The notes beneath the pieces were generated by a model. That model was not told the DNA's origin, did no database searches, and saw only the letters and a list, made by a program, of their open reading frames with translations. Source: Flaviflexus equikiangi (GTDB taxonomy: Bacteria; Actinomycetota; Actinomycetes; Actinomycetales; Actinomycetaceae). From it: a stretch of DNA of 64,000 nucleotides. A program made the translations under genes and the position numbers. The stretch is taken from assembly GCF_014069875.1 (NCBI RefSeq), contig NZ_CP059676.1, forward strand, positions 992,001 to 1,056,000, written 5' to 3'. Shown here in pieces: positions 44,703 to 53,282 of this stretch (position 1 is the first letter of the stretch; each line of letters starts with the position of its first letter).

Positions 44703-45821
44703 TCAGGACTGCGCCATGATCTCCTGGGCGACCTCCAGGTGATCCATGACTGCTGCTCCCCGCCGCTTCTTCCCGAACGTCTGCAGGATCGCATCCTCCA
44801 GTTCCCGCTCGGTCAGCTCGGGATGGCGGGTTCGGATGAAAAGCCCGGCATTGGCGATCTCGACGGGGCTGATCTGGAGGAAATGCCGGCCTGCCTCGTT
44901 GTCGTTGGGACGGAATTCCGACCAGCTGTTCGGATCGATCTCTCTCGGCCACACGAACCTGTCCTCATCGATGTAGAGGCCGGCTTTATGGACCTGGTGG
45001 GCGATCTGCCTCTGCCTCTTGACCGTCAGCCTCTTCATCCCGAACGAGTATCCCGTCAGGCGCGTCAGCCTATTCATGTGGATCGGTCCCTCGAACGTGA
45101 CGATCTCGGTCGCGACAGACCTCACCTGCTGGTAGGCGCGCCGCGTGCGCAGGTTGTCGAGGACATCGCTGTGACCGACGGGCACCACCGTCCACGGCTC
45201 GTAGATGGCGCGCGTCGCACCGAGGATCTGCGACTCGTGGCCGGGTGCTCGATGGAGCACATCCTCGCTCGGAGTGACGGGCCCGTCCTCCAGTTCCTCG
45301 TCCTCGTCTCCCGTATCGAGCGCTGGAAGCGCGGCATCCTCCGCTGCCTCGGAGACGGAGACTCCCTCCTCCGCTGCGAGTGCCTGCAGCGCCTCGCGGC
45401 GCAGGCTCTCCACCTCGGCGGCGCCGTCATGATCGCGGAAGAATTTGAGCAGCTCGACCGCGTCGTCGCTCGCGCGGAACGCGTCACCGACCGAGAGCTC
45501 GCCGTTGTGCGCGCTGACGTTCCGGATGATGCGGAGCTTGCTTCCGGTGGTGCTCACGAATCGTGCCGTGTCATCGAAGGGGTACCCGAGCGTGCCCAGC
45601 CGTTCCGTCAGCATCCGAAGCTGCGCGTGCAGGTCGTTTGTCTCGCACCGGAACGTCCGAGCATAGTTCCGCTGATCATCGAGAGCATCGAGAGCATCGA
45701 GGACCGCCGTCCACGGAAGCCCATTCAGGTGCGGAGCCAGGCGCCTGGCGATGATGGGATCGAGGCGCCGTGAGAGATGATCGAGCGTGGCCTTGACGGA
45801 CAGGCTGGGGTTGAAGCTCAT
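44703..45821 (-). CDS. Swt1-type HEPN domain protein with DUF3320-like C-terminus
   Basis: A 372-residue soluble protein. Residues about 10-140 resemble the Swt1-type HEPN domain (WTAVLDALDAL, LHAQLRMLTERLGTLGYPFDD). Arg100-x4-His105 (RNVSAH) is the R-x4-6-H motif used by HEPN ribonucleases, so it may cut RNA. An acidic linker (about 155-190) leads to a C-terminal segment (225-300; TEIVTFEGPIHMNRLTRLTGYSFGM region) like DUF3320, usually found at the end of large helicases. No antitoxin gene is adjacent. The ATG at 45821 has only a weak GGA upstream; in-frame ATGs further upstream are less likely because the domain starts here. The function is unknown. Confidence 0.78.
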   Translation of the reverse strand: MSFNPSLSVKATLDHLSRRLDPIIARRLAPHLNGLPWTAVLDALDALDDQRNYARTFRCETNDLHAQLRMLTERLGTLGYPFDDTARFVSTTGSKLRIIRNVSAHNGELSVGDAFRASDDAVELLKFFRDHDGAAEVESLRREALQALAAEEGVSVSEAAEDAALPALDTGDEDEELEDGPVTPSEDVLHRAPGHESQILGATRAIYEPWTVVPVGHSDVLDNLRTRRAYQQVRSVATEIVTFEGPIHMNRLTRLTGYSFGMKRLTVKRQRQIAHQVHKAGLYIDEDRFVWPREIDPNSWSEFRPNDNEAGRHFLQISPVEIANAGLFIRTRHPELTERELEDAILQTFGKKRRGAAVMDHLEVAQEIMAQS

Positions 45822-45909
45822 ATGTTGTCCGTGGATCACGGGCACCTTTGCCTGTGACTGGTCCCCCTCAGGATAGGTGGAGGGCCGGACACTCTTTGGG
45901 GGCGATACG

Positions 45910-46947
45910 TCAGTCGTGTGAATGGGCGACGATGTCACTTTCGCGGATGACATGCTCGTGATCGTGCTCGTCATCCCTCCCGGGGGCGTGGGCGTGGAGG
46001 TGGGAGTGGAGAACCTCCACCTCGTGGGTGTGCCTCATCGCGCCGTGGGAGTGCTCGAGGATCGCGGTGTGGGTGTGCGAGTGGGAATGCTGGACGCCGA
46101 CCGTGTCGGTGACAAGGAAGTAGGTTGCGCCGACCATGAGGATCATCCCGATCCATAGGCCGGACTCGGGGGCCTGCCGGAAGATGACGAGAGACAGCAC
46201 GACGCCGATGAAGGGAGACACCGCATAGAAGGCGCTCGTCTTCGCGGCGCCGAGATCGCGTTGCGCCGCGATGTAGAGGGTGATGCTCAATCCGTACGAG
46301 ACGAACCCGAGGAGAGCGACGGGGATGACCATGGGGGAGACCGCGACCGAACCCGTGGCAGCCAGTCCCACGAGGAGGGCGCCCAGTCCCGAGCCGAAGC
46401 CCTTGACGATGACGAGATTCGTACTCGAATAGTGGGAGAGCCTGCGCGTGCAGTTGTTCTCCAGACCCCAACACGCTGCAGCGGCAAGGACGAGGATCGA
46501 ACCGGTCGAGAACGACAGGGAGCCCGCGTCGAAACTGAGCGCCGCCGACGCTGCGAGGATCAGGCCGATGGCGATCCACAGCCGCCGGCTGATCGCCTCC
46601 CCGAAGACGACGAGAGCGATCATCGCGGTCGCAACGATTTCGGCATTGTTGAGCAGGGAAGCGTTCGCTGGATGTGAGCGCTGCAGCCCGAAGAGGAGAA
46701 GGAGCGGTGCGGCGATGTCGAGGACGACCATGGCGACGAGGAACGGTAGGTCGGGGGCCGACACTCTCTGTCTTGCGCGGGAGCCGCCGCTGACCGCACG
46801 GACCACCATCATCCCCGCGCCCGCGCCCAGGTAGAGGAACGCCGAGATCGTGTAGGGGTCAAGGTGGGAAAGGAGCACCGCCGAGACCGGGATGCTGATC
46901 GCATAGAGCGCCGCGGCTGCGAGCGCAAAGATCTGGGCGCGCCGCAT
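45910..46947 (-). CDS. DMT/EamA-family transporter with His-rich cytosolic tail
   Basis: A 345-residue membrane protein with ten predicted helices in two EamA repeats, as in drug/metabolite exporters. From about residue 283 it carries a 60-residue tail with 17 histidines in His-x-His patterns (HSHSHTHT, LHSHLHAHA, DEHDHEHV). This is not usual for EamA transporters but typical of metal-binding loops in zinc/nickel/cobalt transporters, so metal binding is likely. The gene follows the SemiSWEET gene by three bases and is co-transcribed with it. The substrate is unknown. Confidence 0.85.
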   Translation of the reverse strand: MRRAQIFALAAAALYAISIPVSAVLLSHLDPYTISAFLYLGAGAGMMVVRAVSGGSRARQRVSAPDLPFLVAMVVLDIAAPLLLLFGLQRSHPANASLLNNAEIVATAMIALVVFGEAISRRLWIAIGLILAASAALSFDAGSLSFSTGSILVLAAAACWGLENNCTRRLSHYSSTNLVIVKGFGSGLGALLVGLAATGSVAVSPMVIPVALLGFVSYGLSITLYIAAQRDLGAAKTSAFYAVSPFIGVVLSLVIFRQAPESGLWIGMILMVGATYFLVTDTVGVQHSHSHTHTAILEHSHGAMRHTHEVEVLHSHLHAHAPGRDDEHDHEHVIRESDIVAHSHD

Positions 46948-46950
46948 GCT

Positions 46951-47271
46951 CTACGCGGCTTCGTCTTCCGCGAGAACCTTCTGGACGCGCTGACGTGCCA
47001 GCGTCTGGGGATTCTCCCGGTAGCGGAGGATGACGATGAGCATGACGGTGCCGACGATGCTCGACACCGTATTGGCGATGATGAGGGGCGCGGAACCGCT
47101 CGCGATCCCATACGAGAACCAGAGCAGGTAGCCGATGACGAGGATGATCATCCAGACGAGGGACACGCTCGAGGAATCCTTCGTGCGAATCATGAGACGG
47201 ATCTGCAGGATCGGCGCGAGCGCCATGACAAGACCCCACACGGTCGTGGCAACCGTGAGAAAAGACAACAT
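46951..47271 (-). CDS. SemiSWEET-like PQ-loop transporter
   Basis: A 106-residue protein with three membrane helices (about 5-22, 38-56 and 64-84) and a PQ-loop-like segment (LAPILQIRLMIRTKDSSSVS, then GYLLWFSYGIASG). The length and helix count match SemiSWEET half-transporters, which work as dimers for sugars. AAGGAG lies seven bases before the ATG, and TACATT about 20 bases further up may be the -10 box. It is the first gene of an operon with the His-tailed transporter. Confidence 0.75.
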   Translation of the reverse strand: MLSFLTVATTVWGLVMALAPILQIRLMIRTKDSSSVSLVWMIILVIGYLLWFSYGIASGSAPLIIANTVSSIVGTVMLIVILRYRENPQTLARQRVQKVLAEDEAA

Positions 47272-47440
47272 AGTGAGACTCCTTCGAGAACCGAATGTAG
47301 GCTGGTTCTTCCCGGCATACGTCCGCGAGAGCCTCAGCCACGGGACGGGCTCCTTCGCAAACCATCAATCGATTCCTATCGTATCTTGACAGGGCCGCGA
47401 CATGGTGGTGTGTCTGCCCACAGCGCCTGAGGCGGCCCCG

Positions 47441-48274
47441 CTATTCGATGCCGAAGTCGAAAGAGTTCGTGCGGTGGCCGAAACGGTCCCTCAAGAAGTT
47501 CCCCGTGGTCGACAGATCTGCCGAGGTGCTGCCGTGGCGTGCCTTGTAAAGAGAGTCGGCTTGCCCGTCGAGTAGCCGGAGCTGCTCGATCAGCTCCTCA
47601 TCGGGTGTCCGTCCGTTCGGGAGTGGGGTACCCACGAGATCGGCAGGTATGGCCAGATAGTTGCGCAGAACCGTCGGCAGGTAGTCACGGACGATCGCAT
47701 TCAGTTCGTACTCGAATCGGGCGTCCGGAACGGTGCGGTGGGCTTCGGCGTCGACGATGCTGTCGAGTGTCTGGCAGAGCTCGAGGATCGTCACGTAGGC
47801 GTCTCCCGGCAGACGATGCTTATTCTGCTTCGCTCGTGACACCACCCAGGTGAGAGCCGAACCGAGGTCGCGAGCGGTGTCGGTGGCCTGAACGGGAGGC
47901 TGGGCCGACACGGGAGGCTGGGCTGGGACCGGCGTCGTCACTGTCGGCGTCACGTACCGGATCGGCTGGGGAGGCGTGACCACCGGGCGGACCACGGGGC
48001 GCCTGTGGCTGGTCAACCACAGGTGGCGGTACTGGTAGGACCTGATTCCCGCTGCCGCCATCGAACCCAGGCCGATAAAGGCGGCCGCCGTTCCGAGGAC
48101 CTGCAGGGTCGGCAGGCTGACGGCGACGAGGAACACTCCGGCATAGAGCGCGCCCTCAGCCATGATCTTGCGATCCTTGGCAACGACTCCGACGAAGAGG
48201 AAAGAGAACGCGGACAGCGGCCACAGGAACACTGCGGCCATGGCCTTGAGCCCGGTCTTGAGGGACGCCATCAT
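47441..48274 (-). CDS. XpaC-like membrane protein, TelA partner
   Basis: A 277-residue protein with two or three N-terminal membrane helices (about 13-77), a Pro-rich linker (91-130) and a helical cytosolic domain (about 132-277). No confident domain is recognised, but the layout and its position behind telA match the XpaC-type partner of TelA in other bacteria. Its ATG overlaps the telA stop (ATGA). A function in toxic-anion or envelope-stress tolerance is inferred only from this pairing. Confidence 0.6.
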   Translation of the reverse strand: MMASLKTGLKAMAAVFLWPLSAFSFLFVGVVAKDRKIMAEGALYAGVFLVAVSLPTLQVLGTAAAFIGLGSMAAAGIRSYQYRHLWLTSHRRPVVRPVVTPPQPIRYVTPTVTTPVPAQPPVSAQPPVQATDTARDLGSALTWVVSRAKQNKHRLPGDAYVTILELCQTLDSIVDAEAHRTVPDARFEYELNAIVRDYLPTVLRNYLAIPADLVGTPLPNGRTPDEELIEQLRLLDGQADSLYKARHGSTSADLSTTGNFLRDRFGHRTNSFDFGIE

Positions 48275-49491
48275 CGCGGCGCCCTCCGATCTGTCGCCAC
48301 GTCCGTGGCGTGGCTCCTCTCGAGCTGCGAACGGGAACGATTGACCTGATCCTCGAGCGTGGCAGTCGTGATCTTCATCGACTTCGTCGCCTCGACCTTG
48401 AACCGGTCGATCTCGTCGAGGGCCTGGAAGACGTTGTCGAAGGCCTGCTGAAGCTTCGCGGGATCGATCGTCGCCTTCGCCGCCATCTCATGCAGGGCGG
48501 TCCCCTGGGTGCGCAGCATCTCGGACGTCGACACGATGATGTTCGATGTCGTCGAGTTGAGCGCCTCGATCTGGGAGAGCACGATCTTCTGCTGCGCGAG
48601 AGCCTGCGCGACGATCACGGCGACACGGAGGGCCGACAGGGTCGTATCGAGGGCGCGATCCACGCCCTTGATGAGTTCGGCATTGTTCTTCTTCACCACG
48701 TCGAGCGCCAGGTAGGCCTGGACTGACACGGCGAGCTGAGTCATGAGGTCCTGGTGGCGCTGGCGAACATAGAACAGGGCTTCCGTCTCCAGCGTCGTCG
48801 CCTCGTCCGTCTTCCCGCTCCGGCGCAGATCGTCGATGCGTCGCTCCATGTCCGTTCCGAGATGACCGGCGAGAACCGCATAGTTCGCGAGATAGCCCAT
48901 CGATTCCCACAGGGCGTCGCGCTCCGTCTGGATCTCGGCATTGTCATGGCGCAGCTCGTCCTGCCCACCCTTGAGGGACTTCGTGATCGCATCGAGGTGG
49001 GACTGTGCTGACTCGTACTTCAAGAAATAGCGTTCGACCGAGTTCCCGCCAGGCAGGAACTTCAAGATCCTTTTCGCTCCCGTCAGGTCGTGGCGCTGCG
49101 GGTCGAGATCCGTGACGATCTGGCGCAGCTCCTCGATCGTGTTGCCGGTGCGGGACGCCGGGTCGTTGCCCGATGAGCCGAAGGCTGCCGGCCGGCTGAG
49201 CATGCGCGAGGCGGAGGCGGATGCCTGGCTCATCGTGCCCTCACCGAGCCTGGTGAGCTGATCCAGCTTCGCCTGGAAGTCGGGGCTCTGCAGATCAGTC
49301 GACAGCAGGTCGTCGACGAACCGCTGTGCCGTATCCGCATGCTTGGCCTGTGCGTCGGCGTCGACAAGGATCAACCCGCCGACCTTCTCGGGCTGATGGA
49401 CGGCGACATCGGTGACGGGCGCGGGAGCCTCCAGCACGAAGGGCCGCTCCGCAGCCGAGTTCGGTTCACCAAGGTCCAGGGGATTCGACAT
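48271..49491 (-). CDS. TelA family protein (toxic anion resistance)
   Basis: A 406-residue, mostly helical soluble protein of the TelA/KlaA family. Matching segments are KRILKFLPGGNSVERYFLKYES, the RHQDLMTQLAVSVQAYLALDVVKKNNAELIKGVDRALDTT stretch (split here) and the final helices with NSTTSNIIVSTSEMLR. TelA genes have been linked to tellurite and to cell-wall antibiotic tolerance in some species, though the activity is unclear. The ATG follows GGAAGGA; TTATCT about 30 bases upstream may be a -10 box. Confidence 0.85.
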   Translation of the reverse strand: MSNPLDLGEPNSAAERPFVLEAPAPVTDVAVHQPEKVGGLILVDADAQAKHADTAQRFVDDLLSTDLQSPDFQAKLDQLTRLGEGTMSQASASASRMLSRPAAFGSSGNDPASRTGNTIEELRQIVTDLDPQRHDLTGAKRILKFLPGGNSVERYFLKYESAQSHLDAITKSLKGGQDELRHDNAEIQTERDALWESMGYLANYAVLAGHLGTDMERRIDDLRRSGKTDEATTLETEALFYVRQRHQDLMTQLAVSVQAYLALDVVKKNNAELIKGVDRALDTTLSALRVAVIVAQALAQQKIVLSQIEALNSTTSNIIVSTSEMLRTQGTALHEMAAKATIDPAKLQQAFDNVFQALDEIDRFKVEATKSMKITTATLEDQVNRSRSQLERSHATDVATDRRAPR

Positions 49492-49689
49492 GCCGTCATT
49501 CCTTCCGTTCGAGCAAGATAACTCATTTTCTCATTGTTTATCACGCACGGAGGACGCTTTGATGGTCGAGATCGTGGCCGGCGACAGAAGCAAGCGTGTA
49601 AGCGCGGCGCTCGGATCCGGAACGTTCTCGTATTCCATATGTCCCACCCGCGTCCTCATGTCCCACGCGCGTCCGCGCCGCGCCGAAGG

Positions 49690-49719
49690 AAAACCCCGAC
49701 TCGCCAGGGCGAATCGGGG
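49690..49719 (-). terminator. Terminator of the tRNA-Val(CAC) gene
   Basis: On the minus strand CCCCGATTCGCC and GGCGAGTCGGGG form a 12-position stem (one G-T pair) with a CT loop, followed by TTTTCC, 7 bases past the tRNA 3' end. Confidence 0.85.
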
Positions 49720-49725
49720 TGATGG

Positions 49726-49797
49726 TGGGCGATACTGGGTTCGAACCAGTGACCTCCTCGGTGTGAACGAGGCGCTCTACCACTGAGCTAATCGCCC
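49726..49797 (-). tRNA. tRNA-Val (anticodon CAC)
   Basis: The minus strand folds into a 72-base cloverleaf: acceptor GGGCGAT/ATCGCCC, D-stem GCTC/GAGC, anticodon stem CCTCG/CGAGG with loop TTCACAC, and T-arm ACTGG-TTCGAAC-CCAGT. Anticodon CAC reads GTG. CCA is not encoded. It is divergent from the tRNA-Gly/Cys/Val group. Confidence 0.97.
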
Positions 49798-49933
49798 GAG
49801 GCCCGCTGTGGGCCGCGACTTGTAGGATAACGAATTCTTCTCTCGTTAACCAAACCAGAATCGGCTAAAGTGGGGAACTGGAGGGTGACGCTTGCTACAC
49901 CCCGCCAGTTGGACATTGGCACGGCGCTCTGGC

Positions 49934-49939
49934 TATATT
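49934..49939 (+). promoter_or_regulatory. Candidate -10 box of the tRNA-Gly/Cys/Val cluster
   Basis: TATATT lies 32 bases before the tRNA-Gly gene in an otherwise GC-rich stretch. TTGGAC 19 bases upstream could be a poor -35 box. Confidence 0.5.
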
Positions 49940-49971
49940 TATTGAGCACCGCCGGGAAGCCGGAAGGTAAC

Positions 49972-50044
49972 GCGGACGTAGCTCAGCTGGTAGAGCACCA
50001 CCTTGCCAAGGTGGGGGTCGCGGGTTCGAATCCCGTCGTCCGCT
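49972..50044 (+). tRNA. tRNA-Gly (anticodon GCC)
   Basis: A 73-base cloverleaf: acceptor GCGGACG/CGTCCGC, anticodon stem CCACC/GGTGG with loop TTGCCAA, T-arm GCGGG-TTCGAAT-CCCGT. Anticodon GCC. First of three tandem tRNA genes. Confidence 0.98.
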
Positions 50045-50070
50045 CCGGGAAGCCTGTGAAGGCTTCACAC

Positions 50071-50141
50071 GGTGGGTTGGCCGAGAGGCGAGGCAACGGC
50101 CTGCAAAGCCGTGTACACGGGTTCGAATCCCGTACCCACCT
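50071..50141 (+). tRNA. tRNA-Cys (anticodon GCA)
   Basis: A 71-base cloverleaf: acceptor GGTGGGT/ACCCACC, anticodon stem ACGGC/GCCGT with loop CTGCAAA, T-loop TTCGAAT. Anticodon GCA. Confidence 0.97.
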
Positions 50142-50150
50142 CGCAAGCGA

Positions 50151-50225
50151 GGGCGATTGGCGCAGCGGTAGCGCGCTTCCCTGACACGGAAGAGGTCACT
50201 GGTTCGATCCCAGTATCGCCCACCA
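50151..50225 (+). tRNA. tRNA-Val (anticodon GAC)
   Basis: The cloverleaf has acceptor GGGCGAT/ATCGCCC, anticodon stem CTTCC/GGAAG with loop CTGACAC, and T-loop TTCGATC. The 3' CCA is encoded (50223-50225), unlike its neighbours. Anticodon GAC. Confidence 0.97.
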
Positions 50226-50227
50226 GG

Positions 50228-50264
50228 CAGGCCCCGAGAGAAATCTCGGGGCCTGATCTTTTTA
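50228..50264 (+). terminator. Rho-independent terminator of the tRNA cluster
   Basis: CAGGCCCCGAGA (50228-50239) and TCTCGGGGCCTG (50244-50255) form a perfect 12-base stem capped by a GAAA tetraloop, followed by ATCTTTTTAT. Confidence 0.95.
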
Positions 50265-50291
50265 TGCCGGAGGGTTGTTCCGGCACTCCCG

Positions 50292-51113
50292 TTACAACAA
50301 GTGTTTCGCGTAGGCGCGATTGAGAATCCACCTGTTGACGTCCTGGATGACCTCGTCGCGGGCGTACTCGTTGAAGATCTCGTGGAAGAGATTCCCGTAG
50401 ATCTTCAGCTGGCGGTCCTCCGAGGAGATGTTCTCGAACATCGTCATGGAGTCTCGCGGTGACACGAGTGAGTCCTTCTCGCCATGGAGGAGGAGGATCG
50501 GCTCGCGATAGGATCCGATGTTCTCTGCGATGTGGGCGAGACCGTCTCTGATCGCATAGCACAGGCCCACCGTGAACGTCGTCGAGTTGTGATCGTCGGC
50601 AGCGTAGGCATCCTTGACTGCTTTGACGGAACAGACTCCGTCTCCGAGCTCGTTGGGGAGCCTTGTGTGCGGATCCTGCCCGCTCGGCATGTTCGCGAAG
50701 AAGCGGAGATGATCGTAGACGACGGCGCCGGAGGTGACGACGCCGTCGACCCGTCCGGGATACTTCAGGCCGTGCCCGGCGACAGCATATCCGCCCATCG
50801 AGTGTCCGATGAGGAAGATCGGCAGGTCCGGGTTCTGCTCGATCGCGAGATCGAGCACGGCGTTCGTGTCGTCGATCGGCTCATCCCACGACGCGAAGTA
50901 GGTGCGTTCGCCCTCCGAGCGGCCGTGGCCGCGGTGGTCGAAGCGGTAGACACCGATTCCGGTGTCATTGAGGGCCCTGACCATGTCGTCATAGCGGCCC
51001 TGGTGTTCGCACAGGCCGTGGACGATGAGGACGATCGCCTTCGGCATGTCGGGGATATCCCGGCGCACGAAGAGCTTCGTCCCATCGAACGACGGGTGCA
51101 TTCGTTCTGGCAT
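50292..51113 (-). CDS. Alpha/beta hydrolase, monoacylglycerol-lipase type
   Basis: A 273-residue serine hydrolase with oxyanion motif VHGLCEHQGRY, RFDHRGHGRSEG, nucleophile Ser in GHSMGG (about 112), acid Asp in GEKDSLVSP (about 219) and His in GNLFHEIFNE (about 247). This set is typical of lysophospholipases and monoglyceride lipases. It has no signal peptide, so it acts in the cytosol. The ATG follows AAAGGAG. It lies 54 bases after acs and may be co-transcribed with it, which would tie fatty-acid release to acetate use. Confidence 0.88.
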   Translation of the reverse strand: MPERMHPSFDGTKLFVRRDIPDMPKAIVLIVHGLCEHQGRYDDMVRALNDTGIGVYRFDHRGHGRSEGERTYFASWDEPIDDTNAVLDLAIEQNPDLPIFLIGHSMGGYAVAGHGLKYPGRVDGVVTSGAVVYDHLRFFANMPSGQDPHTRLPNELGDGVCSVKAVKDAYAADDHNSTTFTVGLCYAIRDGLAHIAENIGSYREPILLLHGEKDSLVSPRDSMTMFENISSEDRQLKIYGNLFHEIFNEYARDEVIQDVNRWILNRAYAKHLL

Positions 51114-51125
51114 GTGATTCTCCTT

Positions 51126-51167
51126 TGAATCGCGTGGGCGGGCGCCTGAATCGCGTGGGCGGGCGCC
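51126..51167. repeat. 21-base perfect tandem duplication after acs
   Basis: TGAATCGCGTGGGCGGGCGCC occurs twice back to back (51126-51146 and 51147-51167), directly after the acs stop codon on the minus strand and just upstream of the hydrolase ribosome site. Confidence 0.95.
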
Positions 51168-53054
51168 CTATTCGTCGAGCGTCGACAGGTCGCCTTCGTC
51201 CTGTCCCAATGCTCGTGCCCGAAGGACGCGCCGCATGATCTTGCCCGAACGCGTCTTCGGGAGCTTGTCGACGAACTCGATGTCGTCCGGTTTGGCGATG
51301 GGGGAGAGGTGCTGGGCGATGTGGGCCCGCAGCTCCTCGATGAGGTCGCGATCCCCGCTGTATCCCTGATTGAGGACGACGTAGGAGTGGATCGCGTTGC
51401 CCTTCACCTCGTGGGGGATGCCGATGGCAGCGGATTCGGAGACGGCGCGATGGGAGTTCGTCGCAGCTTCGACCTCGGCCGTGCCCAACCGGTGCCCCGA
51501 CACCTTGATGACGTCGTCGGTGCGGCCGATGATCCAGAAATAGCCGTCCTCGTCACGCTTGGCGGAATCCCCGGTCATGTAGCGTCCCGGATAGGTCGAC
51601 CAGTAGGTGTCGATGAACCGCTGATCGTCCTTGTAGAGGGTGCGTGCCATCGCAGGCCACGGGTTCTTCAGCGTGAGGAAGCCCTCCGTGCCGTCCGGGA
51701 CAGGATCGCCGTGCTCGTCGACGATCTCCGCGTCCTGGCCGAAGACTGGCATGCCCGCAGAGCCGGGCTTCTGCGGCATGGCAGGGACGCCCGTGATCTG
51801 GAACATGCCGGTCTCGGTCTGCCACCACGTGTCCATGATCGGCGCCTTCCCGCCGCCGACGACGTCGTAGAACCATTCCCATGCCGCCGGGTTGATGGGT
51901 TCGCCGACAGAGCCGAGCAGTCGCAGGGACGACAGGTCGTGCCGGTTCACCCACGCATCGCCGAACCGCATGAGGGAGCGGATCGCGGTGGGTGCCGTAT
52001 AGAACGTGGTGATGCCGTAGTGCTCGATGAGCTCCCACCAGCGGTCCGGATGAGGGTAGGTGGGGCCGCCCTCGTACATGAACGTTGTCGCGCCCGTCAG
52101 GAGGGGACCGTAGACGACGTAGGAGTGGCCTGTCACCCAGCCAGCATCGGCCGTGCACCAGAACCTGTCCTCTTCGCGAATGTCGAAGGTGTGCTTGAGG
52201 GTCGTGTAGGTTCCCACCATGTATCCGCCATGCGTGTGGAGGATCGCCTTCGGCTTCCCGGTCGAGCCGGACGTGTAGAGGATGTAGAGGGGATGCTCGG
52301 AGTCGAGTTGGACCGTCTCGCAGGCCCCGCGGGCGATGGGGAGGGATTCAAGATCGTGATACCAGTGGTCCCGAGTATTGTCCATGTGCACCTCGGAGCC
52401 GGTGCGGCGGACGACGATGACGTTCTCGACGGTGGGGGAGAACCGCACCGCCTCATCGACGATGTCTTTGAGGGGGAACACGTTGCCGTTGATCCACGAT
52501 CCGTCGGCCGTGATGACGAGCTTCGACTCCGAGTCGTCGATCCGGGACGACAGAGCATCTGCTGAGAATCCGGCGAAGACGACCGAGTGGACGGCCCCGA
52601 GCTTCGCACAGGCCAGCATGGCGAAGACCACTTCGGGGATGCGGGGGAGATAGATCGTCACCCGATCGCCCTTCTGCACTCCCATCGCCTTGAGGATGTT
52701 CGCCATCTTGACGACTTCCCGGTTGAGTGAGAAGTAGGAGAACGTCCTCGTCTCCCTGTTGTCTTCCGAACGCCACAGCAGGGCAAGCTTGTTCTTCCTG
52801 GGCCCAGAGATATGACGGTCGACAGCATTGGTGACGATGTTTGTCTCCCCGCCGACGAACCATTTGAAGAACGGCTTGTTCGAGTCGTCGATGACTCGGT
52901 CCCACGGCTTGGACCAGACGAGCTCCGATGCTCGCTCCGCCCAATATCCCTCGAGATCGTGTGCCGCATGATCGTGCAGCGCTTCCCAGTTCTCTGCCCA
53001 CGATCCTGTTGAAGATTCGGGTGAGGGCTCGTAGATTTCGCGTTCGTTCGACAT
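51168..53054 (-). CDS. acs: Acetyl-CoA synthetase
   Basis: Acs makes acetyl-CoA from acetate, CoA and ATP through acetyl-AMP. The 628-residue ANL-family enzyme has the AMP motif [11 protein letters not shown] (about 236-246), the DTWWQTETG motif, the hinge at [18 protein letters not shown], and the catalytic lysine in [11 protein letters not shown] near the end, which is also the usual site of regulatory acetylation. It is about 20 residues shorter at the N-terminus than E. coli Acs. The ATG follows AAGGGAG. It is divergent from thrS. Confidence 0.95.
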   Translation of the reverse strand: MSNEREIYEPSPESSTGSWAENWEALHDHAAHDLEGYWAERASELVWSKPWDRVIDDSNKPFFKWFVGGETNIVTNAVDRHISGPRKNKLALLWRSEDNRETRTFSYFSLNREVVKMANILKAMGVQKGDRVTIYLPRIPEVVFAMLACAKLGAVHSVVFAGFSADALSSRIDDSESKLVITADGSWINGNVFPLKDIVDEAVRFSPTVENVIVVRRTGSEVHMDNTRDHWYHDLESLPIARGACETVQLDSEHPLYILYTSGSTGKPKAILHTHGGYMVGTYTTLKHTFDIREEDRFWCTADAGWVTGHSYVVYGPLLTGATTFMYEGGPTYPHPDRWWELIEHYGITTFYTAPTAIRSLMRFGDAWVNRHDLSSLRLLGSVGEPINPAAWEWFYDVVGGGKAPIMDTWWQTETGMFQITGVPAMPQKPGSAGMPVFGQDAEIVDEHGDPVPDGTEGFLTLKNPWPAMARTLYKDDQRFIDTYWSTYPGRYMTGDSAKRDEDGYFWIIGRTDDVIKVSGHRLGTAEVEAATNSHRAVSESAAIGIPHEVKGNAIHSYVVLNQGYSGDRDLIEELRAHIAQHLSPIAKPDDIEFVDKLPKTRSGKIMRRVLRARALGQDEGDLSTLDE

Positions 53055-53149
53055 TGAACTCCCTTCGTTGTTGGGCTCTACAATGCCAGATCATGTGACC
53101 GATGTCTCCACATCGAGCAATTATTTCTCGGCCGTCGGACAAACCGTGC

Positions 53150-53180
53150 CACTCCTCGCAAAACGGACAGCCGAGGAGTG
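53150..53180. repeat. Inverted repeat in the acs-thrS intergenic region
   Basis: CACTCCTCG (53150-53158) and CGAGGAGTG (53172-53180) are perfect 9-base complements with a 13-base gap, within the 280-base divergent spacer. It could be an operator or an RNA hairpin in a long thrS leader. No T-box features are seen. Confidence 0.5.
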
Positions 53181-53276
53181 TGGCGGCACCCGCCACGAAC
53201 TGGTGAGGACAGGGCACGGGCGGAGGCGTGGCCGCGGGGTGTGGCGCTCACGCGAAGCCCATCCCCCGGGCATGGG

Positions 53277-53282
53277 TATGAT
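53277..53282 (+). promoter_or_regulatory. Candidate -10 box of thrS
   Basis: TATGAT lies 52 bases before the thrS GTG, giving a leader of about 45 bases with the GGAGAAT ribosome site. No good -35 box is visible. Confidence 0.4.

Noticed and set aside
47272-47440. A gene between the SemiSWEET and XpaC-like genes
   Set aside because: Only short frames without ribosome sites were found. The GGGCCGC/GCGGCCC pairing there is weak and long-looped, so it was not listed as a terminator.
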